Positions 27,079 to 37,268 of a stretch of DNA of 64,000 nucleotides are shown piece after piece. The translations under genes and the position numbers were made by a program. Numbering within the stretch: the first letter of the stretch is position 1; each line of letters opens with the position of its first letter. The DNA is taken from contig NZ_SPNT01000001.1 in assembly GCF_004959855.1 (NCBI RefSeq), positions 372,001-436,000 on the forward strand, read 5' to 3'. The notes beneath the pieces were generated by a model. That model was given only the letters and a program-made list of their open reading frames with translations. It was not told where the DNA came from and did not search any database. The stretch is from Nitratireductor sp. XY-223 (GTDB lineage Bacteria; Pseudomonadota; Alphaproteobacteria; Rhizobiales; Rhizobiaceae).

Positions 27079-28502
27079 GGCGCAATCACCAATGTCTTGA
27101 GAAACGCGATCAGCGCCGCCCGGTCCGTGTCGTCCAAAGCGACATAGCGATCGCGGCTGTCACGGCCGGCGCCGCCGTGCGCCCGGATGACCTCATCGAG
27201 CGTCGTGAAGTCGCCGCGGTGCCCGTAGGGGGCGGTCGAGGCGATGCCCCACAACTCGCTGGTCATGAAGACGTCGCGATCGACGAAGCGCTGGCCGAGA
27301 AGTTCGTTGCCGAGTGCCGAGACCTGCTGGTCGGCGATCTTGTGACGCTTCAGGTCGCCGAACAGCGGGACCAGGACAGCGCCGCTTTCATCGCGCGGCA
27401 GCGATTTCGCCCACTCGAGGAGCGCAAGGTCGTATACGGCGCCATTTTCCGTTTCGCCGTGCCTCAGGGTTCCGGCGCCGTCTACCGGACCCGGATCGGC
27501 AAAGACGAGGCTCTCGAGCGGCAGGGCAGGGCGGTGACAGCCGCCGCAGCCGATGTCGTCGAACACGTCGCCGCCGCGTTCGGAAAGCCTGCGCCATTGG
27601 TCATTCTCGGGTGCGATGCGGGAGGGCGGGGGACGGCCCGCCTGCCAGGCGACCAGCGCCGAAACGTCGCCGGCACCCATCTCGGCCTCAACGCCGTCCT
27701 CGTCGAAATCGTCCTCGCCGGTCCAGCGCGGACCGAAGCGCTCGACGGCCTGAATGCCGTGGTGATGGTTGAGCGCGTTGACGGTGAACTGCCGCAGGGA
27801 GCCGATGACGCCCTTCTGGCTGAACGGACGGATCACCAGGTCGCTGTCGACACCGTCGATCCCGGAAAGATCGACAATGCCGTCCGGTTCCGCGGTAACC
27901 GCTCCGAAATCCACGCCCTTGGAGGTCAAGCGGACGGTGTGCGGTTCGCCGGAGGACCGGGCCTGATTGAGCGCCATGCTGCGCTGCGCCTGCAATTCGG
28001 CGGTCATCTCGCGCGCCAGCAGCTCGATGAGGCCGGCGCCCATCAGGTGATTGGTATTGCGCTCGTTGGAGAATTGCGGATCGGTGGTGTCGAAATCGGC
28101 GTTTGTGAAGCCCTCGGATACGAAGACATTGGCAACGAAATCGCCGGCACCGCCGGTGACCGGATCGTTGTGGCAGGATGAACAGGCGTTTGAATCCATT
28201 CCCGGAAGCCGCTGAAAAGACTGCTGTATCGGCCGTTTGCTCTTCGTCGGTATAATCGCCTGCGTCGCCATCGGGCGGCCGACACCGTCGACGGTTGTGA
28301 ACTTGGCGGTAAACAGAGCCTCGCCGCGCTCCATCAGCGCCTGCAGTTGTGCGGCTGAAAGGCGGCCGGAAAAATCGGCCTGTCGGGTGGGGGCGCCGAT
28401 GGTCGCTTCTGTCCACGGGGACGCGGCGTCGCCGGAAGGGGCGGCACCGGCGAAGAGTGCGACGAAGGCGGCGGCAGCTAATATCAGCGTTCTAGAGGGC
28501 AT
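27075..28502 (-). CDS. di-haem oxidoreductase (DHOR/DUF1111, cytochrome c peroxidase-like)
   Basis: A 475-residue periplasmic protein with a signal peptide (MPSRTLILAAAAFVALFAGA). Two covalent haem motifs are present, CSSCH (about residue 107) and CGGCH (about residue 320), the arrangement of the DHOR family related to MauG and cytochrome c peroxidases. The C-terminal TAPYGHRGDFTTLDEVI is typical of the family. The start at 28502 lies inside the last codons of the ROK gene (ATG 28500-28502; ROK stop 28492-28494), so translation is coupled. The longer frame to 28760 is antisense-like and lacks a leader. Oxidation target unknown. Confidence 0.85.
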   Translation of the reverse strand: MPSRTLILAAAAFVALFAGAAPSGDAASPWTEATIGAPTRQADFSGRLSAAQLQALMERGEALFTAKFTTVDGVGRPMATQAIIPTKSKRPIQQSFQRLPGMDSNACSSCHNDPVTGGAGDFVANVFVSEGFTNADFDTTDPQFSNERNTNHLMGAGLIELLAREMTAELQAQRSMALNQARSSGEPHTVRLTSKGVDFGAVTAEPDGIVDLSGIDGVDSDLVIRPFSQKGVIGSLRQFTVNALNHHHGIQAVERFGPRWTGEDDFDEDGVEAEMGAGDVSALVAWQAGRPPPSRIAPENDQWRRLSERGGDVFDDIGCGGCHRPALPLESLVFADPGPVDGAGTLRHGETENGAVYDLALLEWAKSLPRDESGAVLVPLFGDLKRHKIADQQVSALGNELLGQRFVDRDVFMTSELWGIASTAPYGHRGDFTTLDEVIRAHGGAGRDSRDRYVALDDTDRAALIAFLKTLVIAP

Positions 28503-29733
28503 TGTCTTCCACCTCGATGGCCCGTTCGGTCGCCCGGGCGAACAGTTCATCGAGTTCGAGCAGCGCGGTGACGGTGCAACCCTCGACGATGAGCGGCTTT
28601 TCGTCCGGAAAGCAGTGGATCTCGACCTTCTCCGCGACGACGTCGAGCTTGGTCGCGCCGATCGCCTCGCGCAAGGGCGCCTCGATGAATTCGAACGCCT
28701 CGGTTCCGTTGCCGACAAAGGCGACCGGAAAGGAATCGACGAGTGCGTACATGTCGGCAAGGCCCGTGCCGAGTGCGTGCCCGGCCTCCTCGTAGGCCTT
28801 CAGCGCATCGCGGTCACCGGCGATGGCGGCTTCGTGGACCGCGTTCATCTCGGTCGTGCCGATGTCGTTTCTCGGCCGTTCCGTCTCGTCGGCCGCATTG
28901 GCGCGGCGGTAGATCGCGTAGTCGCCCGCATAGGCCTCGATGCACCCGCGGCGGCCGCAGCGGCACAGCGCGCCGTCCGGGATGTGGGACAGGTGACCGA
29001 ATTCCGTTCCCGACGAGCGGATGCCGCTGACGAGTTCGCCGTTCAGCATCAGGCCCATGCCGATGCCGTGCGACAGAAGGACGGCGGCGTAATTGCGGTT
29101 GAACCGGACCGGATCGCGCCAGTGCAATGCCCGGGCGATCATCGAGCAGTCGTTGGAGAGCTTCACATGTGCGTTGAACTCCGGCTCCAGGCATGCCTTG
29201 AAGCCGAGGTTTCGGTGCTGCGTGATCGGCGACCAGAGCATTGCAGTTCCCGCAACGTCTGTCACGCCCTGCACGCCAAGCCGAATGCGCTTGAGTTTGC
29301 CGGCGTCCGGCGGCAGTTGCGCCAGAGCGCGGCGAATGGTGTCGACCAGCGTGTCCTGGAAATCTTCGGGCGACGCGCGCCGTGCGCGGAACGGCTGGTC
29401 GACATCGGCGATGCGCTGTCCCGTGTAGTCGGAAATGGTCGCCGACACCCGGTCGAGTTGCACGACCGCCGATGCGACCAGCGCCGCCTTGGGATTGAGC
29501 GCCAGCCGAACCTGCGGGCGGCCGCGGCCGAGGCTGGCGGAGCCTTCCTTGCCGGGCACGACGATGACCGCCTCATCGATCAGCTCCGAAGTGATTGCCG
29601 AAACCGTCGATGCGCTGAGCCCGGTCTTTGCACAAATGCCCTTCCTGGACATGGGTCCGCTACGGCGCAAGACAGCCAGGATACGGCTGCGATTGCGCTT
29701 GCGTACGTCGTCCGATCGTCCCAATTCGACCAC
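28492..29733 (-). CDS. ROK-family transcriptional repressor (XylR-like)
   Basis: A 413-residue ROK repressor. The N-terminal winged helix is RILAVLRRSGPMSRKGICAK and TGLSASTVSAITSEL; the ROK sugar-binding domain follows, with GIGMGLMLNGELVSG and the zinc-binding CRCGRRGCIEAYAG. GTG at 29733 is chosen because CGGGAGGAAAAC precedes it; the frame stays open to 29931 but that part overlaps the operator region. It diverges from the xylose operon, so xylose sensing is likely. It is the first gene of an operon with the di-haem and UnbV proteins. Confidence 0.88.
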   Translation of the reverse strand: MVELGRSDDVRKRNRSRILAVLRRSGPMSRKGICAKTGLSASTVSAITSELIDEAVIVVPGKEGSASLGRGRPQVRLALNPKAALVASAVVQLDRVSATISDYTGQRIADVDQPFRARRASPEDFQDTLVDTIRRALAQLPPDAGKLKRIRLGVQGVTDVAGTAMLWSPITQHRNLGFKACLEPEFNAHVKLSNDCSMIARALHWRDPVRFNRNYAAVLLSHGIGMGLMLNGELVSGIRSSGTEFGHLSHIPDGALCRCGRRGCIEAYAGDYAIYRRANAADETERPRNDIGTTEMNAVHEAAIAGDRDALKAYEEAGHALGTGLADMYALVDSFPVAFVGNGTEAFEFIEAPLREAIGATKLDVVAEKVEIHCFPDEKPLIVEGCTVTALLELDELFARATERAIEVEDNAL

Positions 29734-29763
29734 GGTGTCGTTTTCCTCCCGGTGGCGTTGATT

Positions 29764-29852
29764 TTGCTGCAATGCAAAAATTATTGCTGCAATACAACAA
29801 CTTAACGCACTGTAATTTTCAAGTTGACACAGCTTTGCGATTAAGTCACTAT
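29764..29852 (+). promoter_or_regulatory. ROK/xylF divergent promoter with 20-base-spaced operator repeats
   Basis: TTGCTGCAATGCAA (29764-29777) and TTGCTGCAATACAA (29784-29797) are direct repeats exactly 20 bases apart, two turns of the helix; each reads TTGC-N6-RCAA, so each is also a partial inverted repeat. Downstream, TTGACA (29824-29829) and CACTAT (29847-29852) are 17 bases apart and form a candidate xylF promoter. The repeats are good candidates for the ROK repressor site. Confidence 0.62.
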
Positions 29853-29946
29853 TTTTTTCGAGCCTCGAATTAAATGGCTCGTATGAAGCGTGGCTCGGTG
29901 CCTCGATCCGTCGGGGCGATGATCCACTCACCGGGAGGTACTGAAA

Positions 29947-30987
29947 ATGAGAATCCTTAAGGCCGCACTAATCGGTGCGGTGTTTGCCGCTACATCCGCC
30001 GGCGCCGCATTTGCCGATGGCAAGACGATCGGCGTTTCCTGGTCGAACTTCCAGGAAGAACGGTGGAAGACCGACGAGGCTGCCATGAAGGCGGCGATCG
30101 AGGCCGCCGGCAACAAATACATCTCCGCCGATGCGCAGTCGTCCGCAGCCAAGCAGCTCACCGACGTGGAATCGCTGATCTCGCAGGGCGCCGATGCGCT
30201 GATCATTCTCGCACAGGACGCCGGTGCCATCGGGCCGGCGGTCGAGTAGGCGTCCGCCGAAGGGATTCCGGTTGTCGGCTACGACCGTCTCATCGAGAAC
30301 CCGGAAGCGTTCTACATCACCTTTGACAACAAGGAAGTTGGCCGCATGCAGGCCCGCGCGGTGTTTGCTGCAATGCCGGAAGGCAACTATGCCTTCATCA
30401 AGGGCTCGTCCGCGGACCCGAATGCGGATTTCCTGTTCTCCGGGCAGATGGAAGTGCTGAAGGAAGCCCTGGACGCCGGCAAGGTCAAGAATGTCGGCGA
30501 AGCCTACACGGACGGCTGGAAGCCTGAAAACGCTCAGAAGAACATGGAGCAGATCCTGACGGCCAACAACAATAACATCGATGCGGTCGTCGCCTCCAAT
30601 GACGGTACGGCCGGCGGTGTCGTTGCCGCGCTCTCGGCGCAGGGCCTTGACGGCAGCGTTCCGGTTTCCGGACAGGACGGCGACCATGCGGCACTCAACC
30701 GCGTTGCTCTCGGCACCCAGACCGTGTCGGTGTGGAAGGATGCGCGCGAACTCGGCAAGAACGCCGCCGTCGTCGCGTCGGTGCTGGCCGACGGCACCGC
30801 GATGGCTGACGTTCCGGGCGCCGTGAAGTGGTCCGGTGGCCCCGCGGGCGTCGAGATGAACGCTATCTTCCTTGCACCCGTGCCGATCACCAAGGATAAT
30901 CTCGATGTGGTGATCGATGCCGGATGGATCGGCAAGGACGTGGTTTGCCAGGGCGTTGCATCGGGTACGGTCGCAGCCTGTAACTAA
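29947..30987 (+). pseudogene. xylF: D-xylose ABC transporter substrate-binding protein XylF, interrupted by in-frame TAG
   Basis: The reading frame from 29947 to 30987 encodes a 346-residue XylF-like binding protein. It has a signal peptide ([24 protein letters not shown]) and family segments on both sides of the break: [20 protein letters not shown] before, [19 protein letters not shown] after. A TAG at 30247-30249 stops it after 100 residues. Frame and similarity continue straight through, so a single base change (from CAG, AAG or GAG) explains it. It may be a real inactivating mutation or a sequence error. No ribosome site precedes the next ATG (30346). The leader has GGGAGGTACTGAAA before ATG. 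Confidence 0.9.
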
Positions 30988-31013
30988 ACCGCACAACCTC
31001 GGCGAATAGGAAG

Positions 31014-31046
31014 GCGCCGCGATCCGTGCTGGTCGCGGCGCTTTTT
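31014..31046 (+). terminator. terminator-like hairpin between xylF and xylH
   Basis: GCGCCGCGA (31014-31022) pairs with TCGCGGCGC (31033-31041), followed directly by TTTTT (31042-31046). It lies 27 bases after xylF and 32 before xylH. It looks like a true rho-independent terminator, probably leaky, limiting expression of the membrane parts relative to the binding protein. Confidence 0.78.
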
Positions 31047-31077
31047 CTAAACAAAATTTCCAGTGGGGGGAGCCGTC

Positions 31078-32400
31078 ATGACGGACCACACGGACTCTCA
31101 AACGACCCAGACAACAGATACCGCGCGCCAATCGGAACTGTCGGTTGTCGGCCGCTTCATCAAGGCGACGGAACTTGACACGCGCATGCTCGGCATGATC
31201 GGTGCATTGCTGCTTATCTGGATCCTGTTCGATATTTTCTCCGGCGGCCTGTTCCTGACACCGCGGAACCTTTGGAACCTGTCGGTTCAGACGGCTTCCG
31301 TCGCCGTCATGGCGACCGGCATGGTGCTGATCATCGTCACGCGCAACATCGACCTTTCGGTCGGATCCGTCCTCGGGTTCGTCGGCATGATCATGGCGGT
31401 GACGCAGGCGGAGATCCTGCCCACCTATATCGGTTTCGACAATCCTTTCACCTGGATCATCGCGCTCGCCGTCGGTATCGCCGTCGGCGCGGCAATCGGG
31501 GCGCTGCACGGCTACGTCATCGCCTATATGGGCGTGCCGGCCTTCATCGTGACGCTCGGCGGACTGCTGGTCTGGCGCGGCGCGGCCTGGTGGGTGACCT
31601 CCGGCCGAACGGTCGCGCCCATGGATTCCAACTTCCGCCTGATGGGCGGTGGGCCGGCCGGCTCCATCGGCGAAATCGCCAGCTGGATCGTCGGGCTGAT
31701 CGCCTGCGCGGCGATCGTGGCGATGATCGTCAGTGGGCGCCGCCAGCGCAAGCGCTTCCAGTTTCCGTTGCGGCCGGTCTGGGCCGAGACCTTTCTGGGT
31801 GCACTCGGCTGCTTCCTGGTACTCGGCGCGGTCTACATCGCCAATATCTACTACTGGCCGATCGGCATCGTGCGCCGGCACATCCAGGCCGGACTGCTGG
31901 AAGGCGAGGCGACCACGATCTTCATCGGCCATGGTGTGGCGATACCGGTCCTGGTGGCCATCTGCGTCGGCATCGTCATGACGTTCCTGGCGACGCGCAC
32001 GCGCTTCGGCCGCTACGTCTTCGCCCTCGGCGGCAACCCGGAAGCGACCGACCTCGCCGGTATCAACACCCGCTGGGTCACCATGAAGATCTTCATCATC
32101 ATGGGCGTTCTGTGCGCCATCGCGGCGGCCATTTCGACGGCCCGGCTCAATGCGGCGACCAATGCGCAGGGAACGCTGGACGAATTGCTGACCATCGCCG
32201 CCGCGGTCATCGGCGGCACGTCGCTCGCCGGCGGCGTCGGCACCATTGCCGGCGCCATGATCGGTGCCCTGGTCATGCAGTCGCTGCAGTCGGGCATGGT
32301 GCTGATGGGGCTCGATACGCCACTGCAGAACATTGTCGTCGGCGTCGTACTCGTGATCGCGGTGTGGCTCGACTCGCTGTACCGCCGCGCGCAGCACTAG
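31078..32400 (+). CDS. xylH: D-xylose ABC transporter permease XylH
   Basis: A 440-residue CUT2 permease with about ten hydrophobic segments and motifs [40 protein letters not shown] and [20 protein letters not shown] soluble basic patch ([12 protein letters not shown]) lies in the middle. XylH is longer than RbsC, and this length fits. The start at 31078 (MTDHTDSQT) has GGGGGAG just upstream. It belongs with the broken xylF and with xylG. Confidence 0.93.
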   Translation: MTDHTDSQTTQTTDTARQSELSVVGRFIKATELDTRMLGMIGALLLIWILFDIFSGGLFLTPRNLWNLSVQTASVAVMATGMVLIIVTRNIDLSVGSVLGFVGMIMAVTQAEILPTYIGFDNPFTWIIALAVGIAVGAAIGALHGYVIAYMGVPAFIVTLGGLLVWRGAAWWVTSGRTVAPMDSNFRLMGGGPAGSIGEIASWIVGLIACAAIVAMIVSGRRQRKRFQFPLRPVWAETFLGALGCFLVLGAVYIANIYYWPIGIVRRHIQAGLLEGEATTIFIGHGVAIPVLVAICVGIVMTFLATRTRFGRYVFALGGNPEATDLAGINTRWVTMKIFIIMGVLCAIAAAISTARLNAATNAQGTLDELLTIAAAVIGGTSLAGGVGTIAGAMIGALVMQSLQSGMVLMGLDTPLQNIVVGVVLVIAVWLDSLYRRAQH

Positions 32401-32416
32401 GTCAGGGGAGGAAAAC

Positions 32417-33205
32417 ATGAGCCTGGAAACAGCAACGCAGCCCCTGGTCGAGATGCGCAACATGTCGATCTCCTTCGGCGGCATCCACGCCGTCGACGAT
32501 GCCTCGGTGGATCTCAATCCCGGCGAGGTGGTGGGCCTGCTCGGCCATAACGGCGCCGGAAAATCGACGCTTATCAAGATCCTGTCGGGCGCCTATCAGC
32601 GCGACAACGGCGAGATCCACATCGACGGCGAGCTGGCGACGATCAACAATCCGCGCGATGCCAAGGGCTATGGCATCGAGACGATCTACCAGACGCTGGC
32701 GCTCGCCGACAATGTCGACACGGCAGCCAACCTCTATCTCGGGCGCGAGCTGCTCACCCCCTGGGGAACGCTCGACGACGTGGCGATGGAAGCCAAGGCA
32801 CGGGAAGTGATGGGGCGGCTCAATCCGCGGTTCCAGCGCTTCAAGGATCCGGTCAAGGCACTGTCCGGCGGTCAGCGGCAGTCGGTCGCCATCGCCAGGG
32901 CGATCCTGTTCAACGCGCGCATCCTGATCATGGACGAGCCGACGGCGGCGCTCGGGCCCGAGGAAACCGCGCAGGTGTCGGAACTGATCCTGCAGCTGAA
33001 ATCGGAAGGTATCGGTATCTTCCTCATCAGCCACGACATCCATGACGTGTTCGATCTCGCCGACCGCGTGGCGGTGATGAAGAACGGCCAGGTGGTCGGA
33101 ACCGCCAGGACCCAGGACGTCGACAAGGACGAGGTGCTGGGAATGATCATTCTCGGCAAGTGCCCGCCCGGCGCCACACCCGGACCCGGCGCGCTTTCGA
33201 GCTGA
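32417..33205 (+). CDS. xylG: D-xylose ABC transporter ATP-binding protein XylG (single domain)
   Basis: A 262-residue ABC ATPase with Walker [10 protein letters not shown], signature LSGGQRQS, Walker [13 protein letters not shown] and H-loop [12 protein letters not shown]. As with the inositol transporter ATPase, it has one nucleotide-binding domain instead of the two found in E. coli XylG, so a homodimer is expected. GGGGAGGAAAAC precedes the ATG. It follows xylH by 16 bp. Confidence 0.9.
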   Translation: MSLETATQPLVEMRNMSISFGGIHAVDDASVDLNPGEVVGLLGHNGAGKSTLIKILSGAYQRDNGEIHIDGELATINNPRDAKGYGIETIYQTLALADNVDTAANLYLGRELLTPWGTLDDVAMEAKAREVMGRLNPRFQRFKDPVKALSGGQRQSVAIARAILFNARILIMDEPTAALGPEETAQVSELILQLKSEGIGIFLISHDIHDVFDLADRVAVMKNGQVVGTARTQDVDKDEVLGMIILGKCPPGATPGPGALSS

Positions 33206-33208
33206 CCG

Positions 33209-33228
33209 GTCCCGGGCCGGCCCGGGAC
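33209..33228. other. 20-base perfect palindrome between xylG and xylB
   Basis: GTCCCGGGCC (33209-33218) is followed directly by its complement GGCCCGGGAC. It lies 3 bases after the xylG stop. As RNA it would fold into a GC-only hairpin with a tight loop. There is no T-run, so it is more likely an mRNA processing or stabilising element than a terminator. Confidence 0.5.
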
Positions 33229-33292
33229 AACAAGACAGGAAATGCGGCCGTCGCCCGGCGACGGACAGTCCGTTCCGGCCATTGGAGGAGTG

Positions 33293-34741
33293 ATGTATCT
33301 CGGAATCGATCTCGGCACGTCCGGCGTCAAGGCGCTCATCATCGACGCCGGCCAGAAGATTGTCGCATCCGCGACCGCCGATCTGAAAGTGGCGCGACCG
33401 GCGAGCGGCTGGTCGGAACAGGATCCGGCGGACTGGATTTCGGCGACGAGCGTGGCCGTCGGCAAGCTGAGAAGCAAGCATCCCGCCATCGTTGCAGAGG
33501 TGAAGGGCATCGGCCTTTCGGGGCAGATGCACGGTGCGACGCTGCTCGATTCCGCCGACCGTGTCATGCGGCCCTGCATCTTGTGGAACGATACGCGGGC
33601 GCATGCGGAAGCCGCGCAGCTCGATGCCGATCCGCAGTTCCGGTCGATCTCCGGAAACATCGTCTTTCCCGGCTTCACAGCGCCCAAACTGATGTGGGTG
33701 CGGAACAACGAACCGGACGTGTCCGCGAAGGTCGCATCGGTGCTCTTGCCGAAGGACTATCTGCGACTTTGGCTGACCGGCGAGCGAGTGTCGGAAATGT
33801 CCGACGCATCCGGGACAAGCTGGCTCGATGTCGGCCAGCGGCGCTGGTCGCCGGAACTGCTCGCCGCATCGCAGATGGATATCGGCCAGATGCCCCGGCT
33901 GGTGGAGGGCACGGAACCGAGCGGCGGCCTGCGGGCCGAAGTTGCCGCGGAATGGGGCATCCAGCCGGGCACCGTCGTTGCCGGCGGTGCCGGCGACAAT
34001 GCCGCCACGGCGATCGGCATGGGCACGGTCAGCGAGGGGGATGCCTTCGTTTCGCTCGGAACATCGGGCGTGGTGTTCGCCGCGAACGGCTCCTACCGCC
34101 CCAATGCGGAAAGCGCAGTGCATACATTCTGCCACGCCGCGCCCGATAGCTGGCACCAGATGGGCGTGATCCTGTCGGCGACGGACAGCCTCAACTGGTT
34201 CGCGGTTCTCGTCGGGAAATCGGCCGCCGCGCTGACCGACGAGCTCGGCGACGAACTGCGCGCGCCGCAGGGGATGTTCCTGCCGTTCCTTTCTGGCGAG
34301 CGCACCCCGCACAACGATGCGGAGATCCGCGGCGTCCTGACCGGGATTTCGCACGGCGCAGGCCGGACGGAGATCACGGCATCCATCCTGCAGGGCGTTG
34401 CCTTCGCGTTTCGCGACAGCGTCGAGGCGCTGTCCGCAGCGGGGACGGACGTCCGGCGGTTGACGGCAAGCGGCGGCGGCTCGCGGTCGCTCTACTGGCT
34501 GCGCACCATCGCGACTGCTCTCGACCTGCCGGTCGATGTGCCGGTCGCCGGTGATGTCGGCGCCGCATACGGTGCCGCCCGGCTCGGCATGCTGGCTGGC
34601 GGACGGGCATCGCTCGCCGCGTGCACGCCGCCGGACATCGATCAGACAATCGAGCCGGACCAGGCACTGAGGCCGGCCTACGAGGAAGCCTATCAGCAAT
34701 ACCGGAAGACCTATCCGGCGATACGGAGCACCATGTCATGA
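33293..34741 (+). CDS. xylB: xylulokinase XylB
   Basis: A 482-residue FGGY-family kinase that phosphorylates D-xylulose to xylulose 5-phosphate. Motifs are [18 protein letters not shown] (phosphate 1), [13 protein letters not shown] (xylulokinase-typical QMHG), [19 protein letters not shown] and [18 protein letters not shown]. The start at 33293 follows GGAGGAGTG. Its stop overlaps the xylA start (ATGA at 34738-34741). Confidence 0.95.
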   Translation: MYLGIDLGTSGVKALIIDAGQKIVASATADLKVARPASGWSEQDPADWISATSVAVGKLRSKHPAIVAEVKGIGLSGQMHGATLLDSADRVMRPCILWNDTRAHAEAAQLDADPQFRSISGNIVFPGFTAPKLMWVRNNEPDVSAKVASVLLPKDYLRLWLTGERVSEMSDASGTSWLDVGQRRWSPELLAASQMDIGQMPRLVEGTEPSGGLRAEVAAEWGIQPGTVVAGGAGDNAATAIGMGTVSEGDAFVSLGTSGVVFAANGSYRPNAESAVHTFCHAAPDSWHQMGVILSATDSLNWFAVLVGKSAAALTDELGDELRAPQGMFLPFLSGERTPHNDAEIRGVLTGISHGAGRTEITASILQGVAFAFRDSVEALSAAGTDVRRLTASGGGSRSLYWLRTIATALDLPVDVPVAGDVGAAYGAARLGMLAGGRASLAACTPPDIDQTIEPDQALRPAYEEAYQQYRKTYPAIRSTMS

Positions 34742-36048
34742 AGACCGACTTTTTTGGCAATATCGAGCGGATTTCCTATGAGGGGCCCGAAAGCACGAAT
34801 CCCCTGGCATTCCGCCACTACAACCCCGACGAAACGGTCATGGGCAAGCGCATGGAAGACCATCTGCGCTTCGCGGTGTGCTACTGGCACAATTTCTGCT
34901 GGCCGGGCGGCGATCCGTTTGGCGGCCAGACCTTCGAGCGCCCGTGGTTCGGCGAGACGATGGAGAATGCCTTCCTGAAGGCCGATGTCGCGTTCGACAT
35001 GTTCAGCATCCTCGGCGCTCCGTACTATTGCTTTCACGATGCGGATGTGCGCCCGGAAGGCGCCGATTTTTCCGAGAACACGCGCAATCTCGACGCGATG
35101 GTCGACTATTTCGCGGAAAAACAGGCGCAGACAGGCATCAAGCTGTTGTGGGGCACGGCGAACCTTTTCTCCAACCGCCGCTACATGGCCGGCGGTGCCA
35201 CCAATCCCGATCCGGATGTCTTTGCCTTCGCGGCGGCGACGGTGAAAACCTGCATCGACGCGACGCACCGGCTGGGCGGCGAGAACTACGTGCTGTGGGG
35301 CGGGCGCGAGGGTTACGAGACGCTACTGAACACCGATATGAGCCAGGAACTGGACCAGCTCGGGCGTTTCCTCAACCTTGTCGTCGAGTACAAGCACAAG
35401 ATCGGCTTCACCGGCACGATCCTGATCGAGCCGAAGCCGCAGGAGCCGACCAAACACCAGTACGACTTCGACGTCGCGACGGTCTATGGGTTCCTGAAAC
35501 GCTACGGCCTTGAGGACGAGGTCCGCGTCAATATCGAGCAGGGGCATGCGATCCTCGCCGGCCACTCCTTCGAGCACGAACTGGCGACCGCCAACGCGCT
35601 CGGCATCTTCGGATCCATCGATATGAACCGCAACGACTACCAGTCGGGCTGGGATACCGATCAGTTTCCGAACAACGTGCCGGAGATGGCACTCGCCTAT
35701 TTCCACGTGTTGAAAGGTGGTGGATTTACCACAGGCGGCACGAATTTCGACGCCAAGCTGCGGCGCCAGTCGCTCAATCCGGAAGATCTGCTGATGGCCC
35801 ATGTCGGCGGCATGGATTGCTGTGCCCGCGGGCTGAAGGCCGCGGCCGCGATGATCGAGGACGGGGTGCTTTCCGGCTTCGTGGACGAGCGCTATGCGGG
35901 CTGGAATTCGCCTGCCGCGCAACGGATGCTGGCCGGAGAAACGGGGCTTGAAGCCATTGCCGAGCGGGTCGTAGCGGAGAACATCAACCCGGCACCGAAG
36001 TCCGGTCGGCAGGAATACCTGGAAAACGTCGTCAACCGGTACGTCTGA
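34738..36048 (+). CDS. xylA: xylose isomerase XylA
   Basis: A 436-residue TIM-barrel enzyme converting D-xylose to D-xylulose. It carries [11 protein letters not shown] (catalytic His), [28 protein letters not shown] (metal Glu), [18 protein letters not shown] (metal ligands) and [15 protein letters not shown] (metal Asp). Length and motifs fit class II (long) xylose isomerases. It is coupled to xylB by a 4-base overlap and followed by a terminator. Confidence 0.97.
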   Translation: MKTDFFGNIERISYEGPESTNPLAFRHYNPDETVMGKRMEDHLRFAVCYWHNFCWPGGDPFGGQTFERPWFGETMENAFLKADVAFDMFSILGAPYYCFHDADVRPEGADFSENTRNLDAMVDYFAEKQAQTGIKLLWGTANLFSNRRYMAGGATNPDPDVFAFAAATVKTCIDATHRLGGENYVLWGGREGYETLLNTDMSQELDQLGRFLNLVVEYKHKIGFTGTILIEPKPQEPTKHQYDFDVATVYGFLKRYGLEDEVRVNIEQGHAILAGHSFEHELATANALGIFGSIDMNRNDYQSGWDTDQFPNNVPEMALAYFHVLKGGGFTTGGTNFDAKLRRQSLNPEDLLMAHVGGMDCCARGLKAAAAMIEDGVLSGFVDERYAGWNSPAAQRMLAGETGLEAIAERVVAENINPAPKSGRQEYLENVVNRYV

Positions 36049-36081
36049 GCGCATTTTCCCAATCCGGTGCTTGCTAATTTG

Positions 36082-36125
36082 CATCATGATTTTGATTGAT
36101 AGCAATCAAAATCATGATGTTTTTT
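36082..36125 (+). terminator. 17-bp perfect-stem terminator after xylA
   Basis: CATCATGATTTTGATTG (36082-36098) pairs base for base with 36103-36119 around the 4-base loop ATAG, then runs into TTTTTT (36120-36125). It lies 33 bases after xylA. The stem is AT-rich, unlike the other hairpins here. It could also double as a binding site for the LacI-type regulator encoded 59 bases further on. Confidence 0.88.
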
Positions 36126-36183
36126 CATTTTTGTACCGTTGTTCGCCCATTCCCGATCCCGTAGATTCGCATCGGGAGGAACC

Positions 36184-37212
36184 ATGCGAAAAGCAACCGT
36201 CCAAGACCTGGCCGCGCTGGCGGGCGTAAGCACCGCGACCGTCGACCGTGTCCTGCACAACCGGTCGGGCGTCAGCGACAAGGCCCGCGAACGGGTCAAG
36301 GCGGCGATTCACGAGCTCGGCTTCGGCCAGTTGCCGGGCGATCTCATGGAAGCGCCCAAGCGGACATTGCGATTCCTGTTCCTGCTCCCAAAGGTCAACA
36401 CGAGCTTTGCCAAGGCGATCAGCGCATCCGTGCGCGCCGCCGCGCGCGTCAGTGACGACGTGCACATCATCAATGACATTCACCGGGTCGATCTTCGCGA
36501 CAACAAGGAAATCATCCAGGAACTGGATGACGTGACGGCGGACAGGTATGACGGCGTCGCCCTGTTTGCCGTCGACGCACCGGGCGTGCGCCAGGCGATG
36601 GACCGCGTCGTCGAGCGCGGCGTGAAAATTGTCACCGTTGTCTCCGACATTCCGACGTCCAAGCGGCATCATTTCGTCGGCATTGACAATGTCGCCGCCG
36701 GCCGCGTGGCCGGTACGCTGATGGGCCGTTTCGTCGGAAAGCGGAAGGGCACGATCGGCGTCATCGCCGGTTCGCTGCGCATGCGCGACCATGTCGACCG
36801 GTATTTCGGCTTCGAGCAGATCCTGCATGCCAGGTTTCCGTCATTGCGGATCCTGCCGATCGAGGAAGGCGACAGCCTTCACGAACGCAACGCAGTGATC
36901 ACGCGGCGCCTTCTTGAAAAACATGACGACCTGGTCGGTCTCTACTCCGCGGCTGCCGGCAATATCGGCATTCTGGAGGTCCTTGGTGATCTCGGCATAT
37001 CCGACAAGCTCGTGGTGATCATGCACGAACTGTCCGAGCATGTCCGGGCAGGGCTTGCGGACGGCACCGTCGATGCGGTGATCAACCAGGACACCGGCCA
37101 CATCGCACGCAGCGCCGTTCGCGTGCTGACGGCTTTTTGCAGCGGCCGGCCGATCATCGAGGCGCAGGAGAAAATAAGGATCGATATCTACCTGGCGGAC
37201 AATCTGCCATGA
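36184..37212 (+). CDS. LacI-family regulator of the xylo-oligosaccharide operon
   Basis: A 342-residue LacI/GalR-type repressor: N-terminal helix-turn-helix (ATVQDLAALAGVSTATVDRV, then LHNRSGVSDKARERVK) and a periplasmic-binding-protein-like sensor domain (KTNTSFAKAI region, IVTVVSDIPTSKRHHFVGID). ATG at 36184 follows GGGAGGAACC. It precedes a binding protein, two permeases, a GH43 xylosidase and an ATPase. The effector is probably a xylo-oligosaccharide, by context only. Its DNA-binding helix carries VDRV where many LacI proteins have VSRV. Confidence 0.88.
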   Translation: MRKATVQDLAALAGVSTATVDRVLHNRSGVSDKARERVKAAIHELGFGQLPGDLMEAPKRTLRFLFLLPKVNTSFAKAISASVRAAARVSDDVHIINDIHRVDLRDNKEIIQELDDVTADRYDGVALFAVDAPGVRQAMDRVVERGVKIVTVVSDIPTSKRHHFVGIDNVAAGRVAGTLMGRFVGKRKGTIGVIAGSLRMRDHVDRYFGFEQILHARFPSLRILPIEEGDSLHERNAVITRRLLEKHDDLVGLYSAAAGNIGILEVLGDLGISDKLVVIMHELSEHVRAGLADGTVDAVINQDTGHIARSAVRVLTAFCSGRPIIEAQEKIRIDIYLADNLP

Positions 37213-37268
37213 CCTAGCGACGCTCAAGCGCAGAAACCGATGGTGAGAAGACGGCACGACGGTCGTAG

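Noticed and set aside
29947-30987. Programmed readthrough or selenocysteine-like recoding at the xylF stop
   Set aside because: The codon is TAG, not TGA; no recoding structure is seen after it; a point mutation or sequence error is simpler.
30346-30987. Independent gene starting at the internal ATG after the xylF stop
   Set aside because: It has no ribosome site or signal peptide and is the C-terminal two thirds of the same XylF frame.
29968-32577. Long minus-strand open frame (869 codons) opposite xylF and xylH
   Set aside because: It lies fully over transporter genes in antisense and its translation is rich in Arg, Asp and His as expected from reverse-complemented GC-rich codons.
32402-34699. 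Minus-strand open frame opposite xylG and xylB
   Set aside because: Antisense shadow of two intact genes; no motif seen.
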